From NCBI GenBank assembly GCA_030684935.1, contig JAUXXH010000054.1, forward strand, positions 1-43,125: a DNA stretch of 43,125 bases. Direction: 5' to 3'. The notes under the pieces are model-generated. The model saw only the letters and a list, made by a program, of their open reading frames with translations, was not told where the DNA came from and searched no databases. The position numbers and the translations under genes are program-made. Shown here one piece after another: positions 9,976-18,041 of this stretch. Numbering within the stretch: position 1 is the stretch's first letter; each line of letters opens with the position of its first letter. The DNA is from Pseudolabrys sp. (GTDB lineage Bacteria > Pseudomonadota > Alphaproteobacteria > Rhizobiales > Xanthobacteraceae).

Positions 9976-10000
9976 AACGCGCAATGCGCGCAGCGGTTCC
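9976..10000 (-). promoter_or_regulatory. Candidate EcfG (general stress sigma) promoter downstream of proB
   Basis: On the minus strand GGAAC (10000-9996) is followed after exactly 16 bases by CGTT (9979-9976), the alphaproteobacterial general stress consensus. It lies just after the proB stop and points left into a gene-free stretch that ends at the hairpin 9904-9880. By my arithmetic about 0.7 such 9-base matches are expected by chance in a window of this size, so position is the main support. Confidence 0.4.
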
Positions 10001-10004
10001 AGCG

Positions 10005-11132
10005 TCACTCGCCGCCGAGCACCAGGTCGTCGCGGTGAATCATTTCGGTGCGCCCGGCATAGCCGAGGATGGCCATCACATCGGCCGAGGAGCGGCCCTT
10101 GATCCGGTCGGCATCGTCGGCGTCATAGGCGATCAGGCCGCGCCCGGCTTCGTGACCGTCCGGCCCGCGCACGATGACAGCGTCGCCGCGTCCGAACGAA
10201 CCCTCGACCTTGACCACGCCGGCCGGCAGCAGGCTCTTGCCCAACCGCAACGCCTTGACCGCGCCGGCATCGATGGTCAGCGCGCCGCGCGGCTCCAGCG
10301 AGCCGGCGATCCATTTCTTGCGCGCCGTGACCGGATTGGCCGGCGTCAGGAACCAGGTGCAGGGCCCGCCCTGCACGATCGCCTGCAACGGATTTGGCAC
10401 GCGGCCTGACGCGATCACCATGTGCGTGCCGGCGGTGGTGGCGATCTTGCCGGCCTCGATCTTGGTCAGCATGCCGCCGCGCGACAACTCCGAGCCGCTG
10501 GCGCCGGCCATTGCCTCGATCGCGGCCGTGATGCGCGGCACCACCGGCACCAGTTTGGCGTCGTTGCCGGCAACGGGCGGCTTGTCGTAGAGCCCGTCGA
10601 TGTCGGACAGCAGCACCAGCAGATCGGCGCTGGTCATGGTGGCGACGCGCGCGGCGAGGCGGTCATTGTCGCCGTAGCGGATCTCCGTGGTGGCGACGGT
10701 GTCGTTTTCGTTGATCACCGGCACCGCGCGCCATTCCAGCAGCTTGTCGATGGTTTCGCGGGCATTGAGATAGCGGCGGCGCTCCTCGGTGTCGCCGAGG
10801 GTCAGCAGCACCTGTCCGGCGGCGATGTTCTGCGCGCCCAAGACCTCGGCCCAGCAGCGCGCTAGCGCGATCTGGCCGACCGCGGCGGCGGCCTGCGCTT
10901 CCTCGAGCCGGAGCGGTCCGCGCGGCAGCTTGAGCACGGCGCGGCCGAGTGCGATGGCGCCGGACGACACCACCAGCACGTCGCGCTTGTCGGCATGCAA
11001 GGCGGCAATGTCGGCGACCAGCGACACCAGCCAGTCGCGCTTCAGCCCGCCGGCGGCAGAATCCACCAGCAGCGAGGAGCCGACCTTGATGACGATGCGG
11101 CGGAAATCTTTGAGGGACGGCGTTTTGGACAT
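10005..11132 (-). CDS. proB: Glutamate 5-kinase
   Basis: This 375-residue enzyme phosphorylates glutamate at the gamma carboxyl, the first and feedback-inhibited step of proline synthesis. The amino-acid kinase domain (residues about 10-250) shows [24 protein letters not shown] and VINENDTVA. The C-terminal PUA domain (about 275-360) ends with [20 protein letters not shown]. Length and motifs are complete. In many relatives it directly follows obgE; here about 10.9 kb of other genes lie between them. Confidence 0.97.
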   Translation of the reverse strand: MSKTPSLKDFRRIVIKVGSSLLVDSAAGGLKRDWLVSLVADIAALHADKRDVLVVSSGAIALGRAVLKLPRGPLRLEEAQAAAAVGQIALARCWAEVLGAQNIAAGQVLLTLGDTEERRRYLNARETIDKLLEWRAVPVINENDTVATTEIRYGDNDRLAARVATMTSADLLVLLSDIDGLYDKPPVAGNDAKLVPVVPRITAAIEAMAGASGSELSRGGMLTKIEAGKIATTAGTHMVIASGRVPNPLQAIVQGGPCTWFLTPANPVTARKKWIAGSLEPRGALTIDAGAVKALRLGKSLLPAGVVKVEGSFGRGDAVIVRGPDGHEAGRGLIAYDADDADRIKGRSSADVMAILGYAGRTEMIHRDDLVLGGE

Positions 11133-11215
11133 GACCCGGTCGGCGGCGGTGTTGGATTGCGCCGGCGGTGTAGCACGGGTTTCGGCAGGACGGCAGGGGC
11201 GCGCGTCAGACCCCG

Positions 11216-11332
11216 TCAGCGGGCCTTGTCGCGCTCATGGCGATCCTGAAACCAGGTCGCCAGCAACACCGCTGCGACCACGAGGATGGTTCCGACGATC
11301 GGCCAGATCAGGGCAAATTGCTCGAATGTCAT
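11216..11332 (-). CDS. Very small membrane protein (38 aa)
   Basis: The frame starts with ATG at 11332 and encodes 38 residues: a short N-terminus, one membrane helix (about residues 9-27, [19 protein letters not shown]) and a charged tail with DRHERDK. Its ATG overlaps the TGA of the upstream 76-aa gene (ATGA), which argues that both are translated. No family is recognised. It could be a small regulatory subunit of an envelope protein, but that is speculation. Confidence 0.55.
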   Translation of the reverse strand: MTFEQFALIWPIVGTILVVAAVLLATWFQDRHERDKAR

Positions 11333-11559
11333 TCGCGCATCCTTCCAAGAAGCATCCGCGCTGCCCAATGTAAGAAGCCGCCAAGCGCCAGGCAACCAAG
11401 CAGGATGACCATGATCGCCGCGGGTGAGAACGGCAGGCTGGAAAAGCCGTACAGAACCGCTGCGGCCGGTGCAAAAACGCCTGCGGCCACCAATGCGGTC
11501 GACAACGTGTTCAACCACGTCGCGGTCAGCTTCGTGCGTTCGTTATGAATGAGACTCAC
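11329..11559 (-). CDS. Small two-helix membrane protein (76 aa)
   Basis: The likely start is the GTG at 11559, giving VSLIHNERTKLTATWLNTLS at the N-terminus. Two hydrophobic helices follow (about residues 22-40 and 44-65) and the protein ends with LLGRMRE. The frame stays open further upstream, but that part reads as arginine/proline noise. It is coupled to the 38-aa gene by a 4-base overlap. No known family is recognised; the LNTLSTALVAAGVFAP stretch resembles small integral membrane proteins of unknown function. Confidence 0.6.
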   Translation of the reverse strand: MSLIHNERTKLTATWLNTLSTALVAAGVFAPAAAVLYGFSSLPFSPAAIMVILLGCLALGGFLHWAARMLLGRMRE

Positions 11560-11635
11560 GGCGACACCATAGGCACGGCACCGGACGCGGATAAGAACAT
11601 AAAGAGAACAAGACGTCAAACAGAAGGCCTTGCGG

Positions 11636-11935
11636 CTACTCCGCCGCCGGCTTTGGCCGGGTCCGTACTGCGGGCTTGGTCCGGGGCGTGCGGCGGCGCT
11701 TCGGGCGGGCGCCGGTGCTGCCGAGCGGCACATAGGTGCCGAGGTCTTTGGCCGAGGGCACCAATTCAATCAGCCGGGCTGGAATATCAACCATGCCGCG
11801 GCTGAAGGTTTTGTTGCGCAGGGCAGCCCGCGCAACCATCACGCCGATATTGAAGGCGATCGCTGCACTGGTCTTTGGATGGCGGCGCACGACGCCGGAC
11901 AGGATGCCGAGCAATACGTTCTGTCTCGCCGCCAT
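11636..11935 (-). CDS. Small basic hypothetical protein (99 aa)
   Basis: ATG at 11935 gives a 99-residue protein. The N-terminal half (VLLGILSGVVRRHPKTSAAIAFNIGVMVARAAL) is hydrophobic enough for one or two membrane or amphipathic helices. The C-terminal 25 residues are rich in arginine, lysine and proline. A longer frame to 12499 runs across the lytic transglycosylase gene and was rejected. No family is recognised. It lies 74 bases after the transglycosylase stop and may be co-transcribed with it. Confidence 0.6.
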   Translation of the reverse strand: MAARQNVLLGILSGVVRRHPKTSAAIAFNIGVMVARAALRNKTFSRGMVDIPARLIELVPSAKDLGTYVPLGSTGARPKRRRTPRTKPAVRTRPKPAAE

Positions 11936-12009
11936 CGGACGCGCGCCCCGTGATGAATGCCGGGGAGTGAATACTTGGCGCCGCCCTTGGTTCCGTGATC
12001 GCCCGTGCG

Positions 12010-13290
12010 CTACTTCTGCGCCACCTTGGCTTCCTTGCGCTGACGGGCGGCAAGCTGGAGCGATGGGTCGGGCTTGGCGGCGGAATTGGCGGCGGGCTTG
12101 GCGGCAGCGGCCGGCTTTGCCGGCGCCGCTGCATCCTTGGCGGCGTTCTTGGTATTGGCCGCGGCCTTCGCCGCCGGCCGCTCCGGCTCCTTGTTGGCGA
12201 TCTTCAGATCGGCCACGCGAATGATCATCTGTTTGCGCTTGTCCGGCGTGGTGGTCACCGATGGCCGAGCCGCCGTATCCGCTTTCTTGGCCTTGTCGGT
12301 GGCCGGCGCAGCCTGCTTGCCGTTGTTGGCCGACTTTGCATCCGCCGTCCGAAGCGCGGCTTGCGGCGGCTTGTTCGACGCCGCCGCGGGCGCTGTCGAC
12401 ACCGATGCCACCTTCACGTCGGTAACCGGTGTGCGGGTCGGCGGCAGCGGGATTTCCTCGGGACCATCCCACGCATGCAGCGCCGCGGTCTGCTGGCACG
12501 GCGCGCGGCGCGGCAGCTTCATCTCGGCGCCGCCGGCGCTGGCGACGGTCCAGGTCTCGGCCGGCTTGCCGGTGATGATCTTGACGTAACCCTGCGTCTC
12601 TTCCGGCAACTTGCCCTTCTTGGCGAGCCAGTCCTGGATGCGCTTGGGGCCGGCATTGTAGGCGGCGGCGGCAAGGCCGAGATTGCCGAACTGCCCGATC
12701 AGTTCGCGCAGCAGGCGCGCCGAGGCCGGAATGGCCTGCAGCGGATCGAACGGATTCTCGAGACCCATGCCGGCGGCGGTGGCCGGCATGAACTGGGCGA
12801 TGCCCTCGGCGCCGGCGTGGCTCACGACGTGCGCCTGAAATCCGCTTTCCTGAAACAGCAGCCGGATGAAGAACGGCACCGGCAGATCGTTGGTCTGTGC
12901 GGCGTAAGCGAGCGTGTCGCAGATTTCGTCATGCGAGCGTTCGACGACCGGTCGCTTGATCGGCGGCAGCGGCACCGCGGTGACGACCTCGACCTGCAAG
13001 CTCTCGTCGATGTCGTGCTGCGGCGGTATCCCGATCGGCGCAGTCAGTGCCGTGGTGCTGGTAAGCGTCGTCGACACCGGCTCGGGCGGCACGGCAGCGG
13101 CCGGCTTTTTCTCGATGACGGACTGCGCCGGCATGTCATGCGGGGTGGCGAGAGCGATCTTGATCGGTGCGGCGGCGACGTTTGTATCAATGGCGCCTGC
13201 GAATGGTTCGAGCGAATGTTTTGCATTGGAGCCGGCCGGACCCGACCACGCCATCAGACACACGCAAGCGGGTAGGAAAAGCTGCCGCAT
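12010..13290 (-). CDS. Lytic transglycosylase (SLT domain) with disordered C-terminus
   Basis: This 426-residue exported protein cleaves the glycan strands of peptidoglycan to give 1,6-anhydro ends. After a signal peptide (residues 1-22) there is a variable region, then the SLT domain at about 120-240. It has the catalytic glutamate E148 in QESGF, GIAQFMPATA and AAYNAGP. From about residue 300 on it is a low-complexity tail rich in alanine, lysine and proline. The ATG at 13290 has GGAG about 9 bases upstream. It is divergent from the HWE kinase with a 240-base shared upstream region. Confidence 0.9.
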   Translation of the reverse strand: MRQLFLPACVCLMAWSGPAGSNAKHSLEPFAGAIDTNVAAAPIKIALATPHDMPAQSVIEKKPAAAVPPEPVSTTLTSTTALTAPIGIPPQHDIDESLQVEVVTAVPLPPIKRPVVERSHDEICDTLAYAAQTNDLPVPFFIRLLFQESGFQAHVVSHAGAEGIAQFMPATAAGMGLENPFDPLQAIPASARLLRELIGQFGNLGLAAAAYNAGPKRIQDWLAKKGKLPEETQGYVKIITGKPAETWTVASAGGAEMKLPRRAPCQQTAALHAWDGPEEIPLPPTRTPVTDVKVASVSTAPAAASNKPPQAALRTADAKSANNGKQAAPATDKAKKADTAARPSVTTTPDKRKQMIIRVADLKIANKEPERPAAKAAANTKNAAKDAAAPAKPAAAAKPAANSAAKPDPSLQLAARQRKEAKVAQK

Positions 13291-13530
13291 TCGTCTAGTT
13301 CTCCGTCAGCCTTCAGGAGGTCGCGGCTGCAAGATGATGATGGGAGGCATCCCCGTTACTCTGACCATTCCAATGAGAACACGACTGATTTTAGGACAGC
13401 TTGCGGCCATACCAAGATATTGAGGCGAATTTGCCGTATCATCGCCGCAGTTCCACGGAACTCCGCGCGCGATGTCTTCCGCTCGGTGCGCTAACACCGT
13501 GACCTCGCTATAGATAAAGGCCGTAACGAC

Positions 13531-15087
13531 GTGACTGAGAGTTCCGAGATGGTGGCGCAGGACAGCGGCGGCGAACGCGCCGGCCAGGATTTTCTGTTTG
13601 GCGGCGGCGAGATGGGTGCGCTGACGCGCGCGTTTGACTGGGCCAGTACGCCGCTTGGTCCGCCTGCGGGCTGGCCGCAGAGTCTGAAGACCGCCGTCCG
13701 GCTATTGCTCACCAGCCAACACCCGATGTTCATCTGGTGGGGACCGGAACTTATCCAATTCTATAACGACGCCTACCGGCAGACGCTGGGACCGGAGCGG
13801 CACCCCAGTGCGCTCGGCCAGCGCGGCCGCGATTGCTGGGAGGAAATCTGGCACATCATCGGCCCGCAGATCGACTACGTCATGGCCGGCAAGGGCGCCA
13901 CCTGGCATGTCGATCAACTGGTGCCGGTCACGCGTCACGGGCGGCGGGAAGATGTGTGGTGGACTTACGGTTACAGCCCGATCGACGAGGCCAATGGCGT
14001 CGGCGGCGTCCTCGTCGTCTGCACCGACGTCACAGCCCAGCATGTTTTGACCGACGAACTGCGTCGCGCCAATCTGCGGCTGGCCGACGAAGGCAACAGG
14101 CTGCGATCGCTGTTCAATCAGGCGCCCGGCTTCATGTGCCTGTTGAACGGACCGGATCACGTGTTCGAACTGGCGAACGCGTCGTACCTTCAGTTGGTTG
14201 GCCAGCGCGATCTCGTCGGCAAGCCGGTGCGCGAGGTGTTTCCGGAACTGGAAGGCCAGCAGTTTTTCGATCTGCTCGATAACGTTTACAAAACAGGCGA
14301 GCCTTATGTCGGCCGGCGGCTGCCCATCGGTTTTCTGACCGGGCCTGAGGGCTCGGTCGACCGGCGCTACGTCGACTTCGTCTATCAGCCGATCACCGAT
14401 GCAAGCGGTGCGGTCACCGGCATTTTTGTCGAAGGCAGCGATGTCACCGACCACGTGCGCGCCGAGGAACAGCAGCAATTGCTGATCCGCGAACTGCATC
14501 ATCGCGTGAAAAATACGCTGGCGACCGTGCAGGCCATCCTCGGATCGACCGCGCGGTCATCGTTGAGCATCGAGGAATTCCACGAGGCCTTCGCCGGACG
14601 CATTGTCGCGCTCGGCAAGACACATTCGATCCTGACCGACAACGAGCATCAGCTTGTCTCGGTGGCCGAGCTGCTGCGGCTCGAGCTGGAGCCTTATGAC
14701 GATGGTGGCGGACAGCGAATCCGGCTCGATGGTCCGGACGTCAAGCTGCCGGTTCATCTGGCGGTGCCGGTCGGCATGGGCTTTCACGAACTCACCACCA
14801 ACGCCGCCAAATATGGCGCGCTGTCCGAACTCGGCGGCACGCTGTCGGTATGCTGGCGGGTGGATGGCAAAGACGACACGCCGATGCTTCACATCGAGTG
14901 GACAGAGCAGGGCGGTCCGCCGGTCGAGCCGCCGGCCCGCGAAGGTTTCGGCTCCCGTCTGCTGAGCAAGGTTCTGACCGCGCAGGCGCAGGCCAAAGTG
15001 ACGATGGACTTCGCCCCGGACGGGTTGCGGGCCACCATCGTGCTGCCGGTTGAGGGCCAGCCAGGATCTCAGGAAGGCGCGTCATAG
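13531..15087 (+). CDS. HWE-family sensor histidine kinase with PAS domains
   Basis: This 518-residue cytoplasmic sensor kinase has two PAS-type domains (about residues 35-170 and 190-310) and no membrane segment. The kinase core shows ELHHRVKNTLATVQAI with H323/H324 as phosphoacceptor candidates, FHELTTNAAKYGALS as N-box, and IEWTEQGGP, the W-x-E signature of the HWE class. HWE/HisKA2 kinases in alphaproteobacteria often feed the PhyR-NepR-EcfG general stress pathway, but no partner response regulator is encoded here. GTG at 13531 was taken as start; ATG at 13549 is possible. Confidence 0.92.
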   Translation: MTESSEMVAQDSGGERAGQDFLFGGGEMGALTRAFDWASTPLGPPAGWPQSLKTAVRLLLTSQHPMFIWWGPELIQFYNDAYRQTLGPERHPSALGQRGRDCWEEIWHIIGPQIDYVMAGKGATWHVDQLVPVTRHGRREDVWWTYGYSPIDEANGVGGVLVVCTDVTAQHVLTDELRRANLRLADEGNRLRSLFNQAPGFMCLLNGPDHVFELANASYLQLVGQRDLVGKPVREVFPELEGQQFFDLLDNVYKTGEPYVGRRLPIGFLTGPEGSVDRRYVDFVYQPITDASGAVTGIFVEGSDVTDHVRAEEQQQLLIRELHHRVKNTLATVQAILGSTARSSLSIEEFHEAFAGRIVALGKTHSILTDNEHQLVSVAELLRLELEPYDDGGGQRIRLDGPDVKLPVHLAVPVGMGFHELTTNAAKYGALSELGGTLSVCWRVDGKDDTPMLHIEWTEQGGPPVEPPAREGFGSRLLSKVLTAQAQAKVTMDFAPDGLRATIVLPVEGQPGSQEGAS

Positions 15088-15222
15088 TATCGCCCTGCCG
15101 TGATGATCCCATAACGGCACGAAATAAAACGTTCTGACGGTATTTCAGTATGGCAGCCGGGGGCTGACGGCCGACCCACCGGGTTGGCGCATCGCCGCGC
15201 GCTTGGCATAATCGGGTTTCCA

Positions 15223-15846
15223 ATGTCGTTTATTGTGTATTTTTTCGTACTCGCGATCACCGTCAGCAGTGTGCTGTTCGGGATGGATTGGCTGTCGGCG
15301 CCAATGTCGCCGATGCCGCCGGGCAAACCGGCAATCCAGACCGCCAACCGCCCTGCCCCGGCGCCCGTGCAAGCTGTGGCGTCGCCGGCCAAACCCGCTC
15401 CCCCGGCGGTGGTGCGGCCGCAGGAAACCGTTGCGACAGCCCCGGCGCCGATCGCAGCGCCCGTCCAGGCCGAGGTTTCTCCGCCGGCCGCGGTGTCTCC
15501 TCCGGTCGAGGCCGTCGTCCCGGTGATCGCCGCAGCGCCGCCCGGCGAGGCCGACAGTAGCAGCGCACCTGAACCCCCGGCGTCGCCCCTCTGCGACGTC
15601 AATGCGTGTACGGCGGCCTACCGGTCCTTTACGGCGTCGGACTGTACCTACCAGCCGTCGAACGGGCCGCGCCGGTTGTGCACGCGGGGCGAACCGCCAC
15701 GCCTGGCAGTGAATCCGGCCGTGGCCGAGACCGCGCGCGCCCAGTCCTGCAACGTCAGTGCCTGCGCCGCGGCCTACGGTTCGTTCGATGCGTCGGATTG
15801 CACTTATCAGCCTTTCGACGGGCCGCGCCGGGTCTGCACCCGATAG
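15223..15846 (+). CDS. BA14K-like cysteine-rich envelope protein with two motif copies
   Basis: This is a 207-residue protein: an N-terminal membrane anchor (MSFIVYFFVLAITVSSVLFG), a linker of about 95 residues rich in proline, alanine and valine, then two copies of a cysteine motif at about residues 124-153 and 176-205. Each copy follows C-x3-AC-x-AAY-x-SF and then SDCTYQP-x2-G-x-RR-x-C. This resembles the BA14K repeat but has extra cysteines at fixed places, which could form disulfides in the periplasm. ATG at 15223 matches the N-terminus of its paralogue; a TTG at 15184 was set aside. Confidence 0.75.
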   Translation: MSFIVYFFVLAITVSSVLFGMDWLSAPMSPMPPGKPAIQTANRPAPAPVQAVASPAKPAPPAVVRPQETVATAPAPIAAPVQAEVSPPAAVSPPVEAVVPVIAAAPPGEADSSSAPEPPASPLCDVNACTAAYRSFTASDCTYQPSNGPRRLCTRGEPPRLAVNPAVAETARAQSCNVSACAAAYGSFDASDCTYQPFDGPRRVCTR

Positions 15847-15889
15847 GAAAGCGCTAACCAAACGTGACCGCCGGATCTCGCGCCTGGCA

Positions 15890-15914
15890 GGAACCGCGCT
15901 ATCGATGCGGCGTT
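15890..15914 (+). promoter_or_regulatory. Candidate EcfG general-stress promoter
   Basis: GGAAC (15890-15894), a 16-base spacer and CGTT (15911-15914) match the alphaproteobacterial EcfG consensus. The site lies 35 bases before the ATG of the second BA14K-like gene, a natural distance for a promoter with a short leader. A chance match in the window is not excluded, but position and strand are right. Confidence 0.6.
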
Positions 15915-15949
15915 AACGCCGATAGTGATCAGCGGACAAGGACGGGGCG

Positions 15950-16744
15950 ATGCCATTTCTGGTCTACTTTGCAGTCTTGGCGATCACCATCGCCGGCGCG
16001 GCTCTCGGTCTTGACGCCTTGACGGCCCCGCCGCCGGAACTGAAACAAAAAATCGCCGCCGGTTCCACCGCGCCCAAGCCGCGCCAAATCCCGATTGACC
16101 GGCCTGCCGCGCCCACGGTTGTGACGCCTGCCCCGGCGACCGAGGTGACGTCCGTTGCGCCGGCGGACGAGACCGTGACCACGCCGACCCCGATTGCTTC
16201 CGTCGCGCCGGCCGTCATTGCTGCCCCCGCGCCACCCGCCGCAGCCGAAACGACCGGCGCCGCGTCAGCCGCGGGGGTGACCGTGCCGCCGTCCGAGCCG
16301 GCCGTGGCGGCTGAGCCGCCGGCGGCCGCGGTCGCATCAGGTCAGATAGCGACGCCCGTCTCGGCCACTGCAAACAGCTGTAACGTGCAGGCCTGCGCCG
16401 CCGCCTATCGGTCGTTCCGCGAGTCGGATTGCACGTATCAGCCGTTCGAGGGCGAGCGCCGGCTGTGCGAGCGCACGGCGCAGGACACCATCGCTTCGTC
16501 GCGCCCGCCCGAGACGGCGCGACCGGCCGAGCCGCGCAATGAATGGACGGCGCGCAGCAACAGCCGCCGCGACGCCGAACTGCGGGCTGTCGAACGCCGC
16601 GTGCGCGAGCTGACGCAGGACGAATTCGACGATCGGATGTCGCGGCGCAGCCGTCGCGTCATCGTTGTCGAAACGCCGTATGGCGAAGAGTATGTCACGC
16701 CGGAATCCTACAGCCGGCGCTGGCAAAGCCCCGGCTGGCGATAG
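15950..16744 (+). CDS. BA14K-like cysteine-rich envelope protein with one motif copy
   Basis: This is a 264-residue paralogue of the gene at 15223. The N-terminal anchor MPFLVYFAVLAITIAGAALG and an Ala/Pro/Val/Thr-rich linker of about 115 residues match it. One cysteine motif follows at about residues 144-173, again with C-x3-AC-x-AAY-x-SF and SDCTYQP. Unlike its neighbour it has an additional C-terminal region of about 90 residues, rich in arginine and glutamate, ending PYGEEYVTPESYSRRW. It sits behind a candidate EcfG promoter. An envelope or stress role is inference from topology and promoter only. Confidence 0.75.
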   Translation: MPFLVYFAVLAITIAGAALGLDALTAPPPELKQKIAAGSTAPKPRQIPIDRPAAPTVVTPAPATEVTSVAPADETVTTPTPIASVAPAVIAAPAPPAAAETTGAASAAGVTVPPSEPAVAAEPPAAAVASGQIATPVSATANSCNVQACAAAYRSFRESDCTYQPFEGERRLCERTAQDTIASSRPPETARPAEPRNEWTARSNSRRDAELRAVERRVRELTQDEFDDRMSRRSRRVIVVETPYGEEYVTPESYSRRWQSPGWR

Positions 16745-16748
16745 GGTC

Positions 16749-17900
16749 TCAGGCGACCGAGAGCAGCGCCTGGCTCAGTGCCGGCACACGTTCGATGGCC
16801 GCGACATAGCCGGACACGACGCCGTCGACCATGGCGTTCAGCGAGAACGCCGTCGCGACCCGTGCGCGCAGTTTTTGCGCGGGCTCGGTGAGCGCTGCAG
16901 GTGAGCGGACGGCCCGCGTAATGGCCTCTGCCAAGGCGTTCGGGTCGCCGGCCGGCAACAACGTGTCGGACTGCGGCCCGTAGATTTCCGGAATGCCTCC
17001 CACCTGAGTCGTGATCAGCGGCTTGCCGGCGGCGGCGGCCTCCAGCACCACATAGGGCAGCGATTCTCCGCGCGACGGGATCACCATGATGCGGCCGTGC
17101 GCCATGGCCGCGCGCGCCGCCATCGGCGGCACGAAGCGAATGGCGTGGTCGAGGTTCAGGCGTGTGACCTGGGCGCGCAGCGCCGCTTCTTCCGGACCGG
17201 CGCCGACCAATGTCGCCGTCACCGCGGTGCCGTTCTGGTGCAGGCTGGCGATGGCATCGATCAGGACGTCGATACCTTTGACGCGCCGCAGTTCACCGAG
17301 GAATACGAGATCGGTGGCGTCAGTCGCCGGCACGGTCGGTTCGAACTCGGTTTCAGCCACACCGTTGTGGACCACGCGCGCCACACCTTCAGGCGTACCG
17401 ATCCGTTCGTTGAAGATGCGGGCGCTGTAGGCGCTCTCGAACAGATAGAGGTCGCCGCGCGGCATCAGCAGCCGCTCGGCGCCGAGATAGGCCTTGCCGG
17501 ACAACGACGCCGGATCGAGCAGGAGACTGCCGCCGTGCGGCGTATAGGCCCGGATCGCCGGCTTGCGGGCGAAGGCGAGGCGGGCGAAGGCGCCGCCTTT
17601 GGCGCCATGGCCGTGAATGACATCGGGCCGCGTCTTGCGCACCCGGTTGACGACATGCAGCGCCGCGGTGAGATCGCGCACCCCAAGCGAGCGGGGGATG
17701 GGCGTCAGGCTGAGGCCGAGCGCAAGCTTCGGCGCGAGAGCGGCAAAGGTATCTTGCGACCGGCAGTCGCCGGTCAGGCTGTCGGCGACGATGCCGACAC
17801 GATGGCCGCGGGCGACCTGGCCCTCGACCAGATCGGTCACGTGCCGGAACAACCCGCCGACCGGGGCGCGCAACACGTGCAGAATATTGAGACTGAGCAT
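16749..17900 (-). CDS. Family 4 glycosyltransferase
   Basis: This is a 383-residue GT-B fold glycosyltransferase that moves a sugar from a nucleotide-sugar donor to a glycan or lipid acceptor at the inner face of the membrane. The N-terminal half starts ILHVLRAPVGGLFRHV and has VIHGHGAKGG; the C-terminal half has LVFLGELRRVKGIDVLI and the GT4 donor-site region RGESLPYVVLEAAAAGKP. ATG at 17900 was chosen because the family N-terminus begins there; the 25 residues further upstream look non-coding. Its stop is 5 bases from the convergent BA14K-like gene. Donor and acceptor cannot be named. Confidence 0.88.
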   Translation of the reverse strand: MLSLNILHVLRAPVGGLFRHVTDLVEGQVARGHRVGIVADSLTGDCRSQDTFAALAPKLALGLSLTPIPRSLGVRDLTAALHVVNRVRKTRPDVIHGHGAKGGAFARLAFARKPAIRAYTPHGGSLLLDPASLSGKAYLGAERLLMPRGDLYLFESAYSARIFNERIGTPEGVARVVHNGVAETEFEPTVPATDATDLVFLGELRRVKGIDVLIDAIASLHQNGTAVTATLVGAGPEEAALRAQVTRLNLDHAIRFVPPMAARAAMAHGRIMVIPSRGESLPYVVLEAAAAGKPLITTQVGGIPEIYGPQSDTLLPAGDPNALAEAITRAVRSPAALTEPAQKLRARVATAFSLNAMVDGVVSGYVAAIERVPALSQALLSVA

Positions 17901-18041
17901 AAGAGCGCCATTAGGCTGGAGACCTGTCCCTCCCATATGCGATCGCGATCTCATTGCGCTACTGGGTCGCAGCAATCTTAGATATTCAGCATTAACAAGC
18001 GCTGGCGAAATACCACCGCGCCGCGTTAATGGCCGCTCAGA

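Noticed and set aside
11636..12499. Long 287-codon version of the small basic protein
   Set aside because: Its upstream two thirds run through the C-terminal part of the lytic transglycosylase in another frame; only the part from the ATG at 11935 looks real.
13450..13530. EcfG promoter ahead of the HWE kinase
   Set aside because: GGAAC is present near 13457, but no CGTT follows at 16 or 17 bases.
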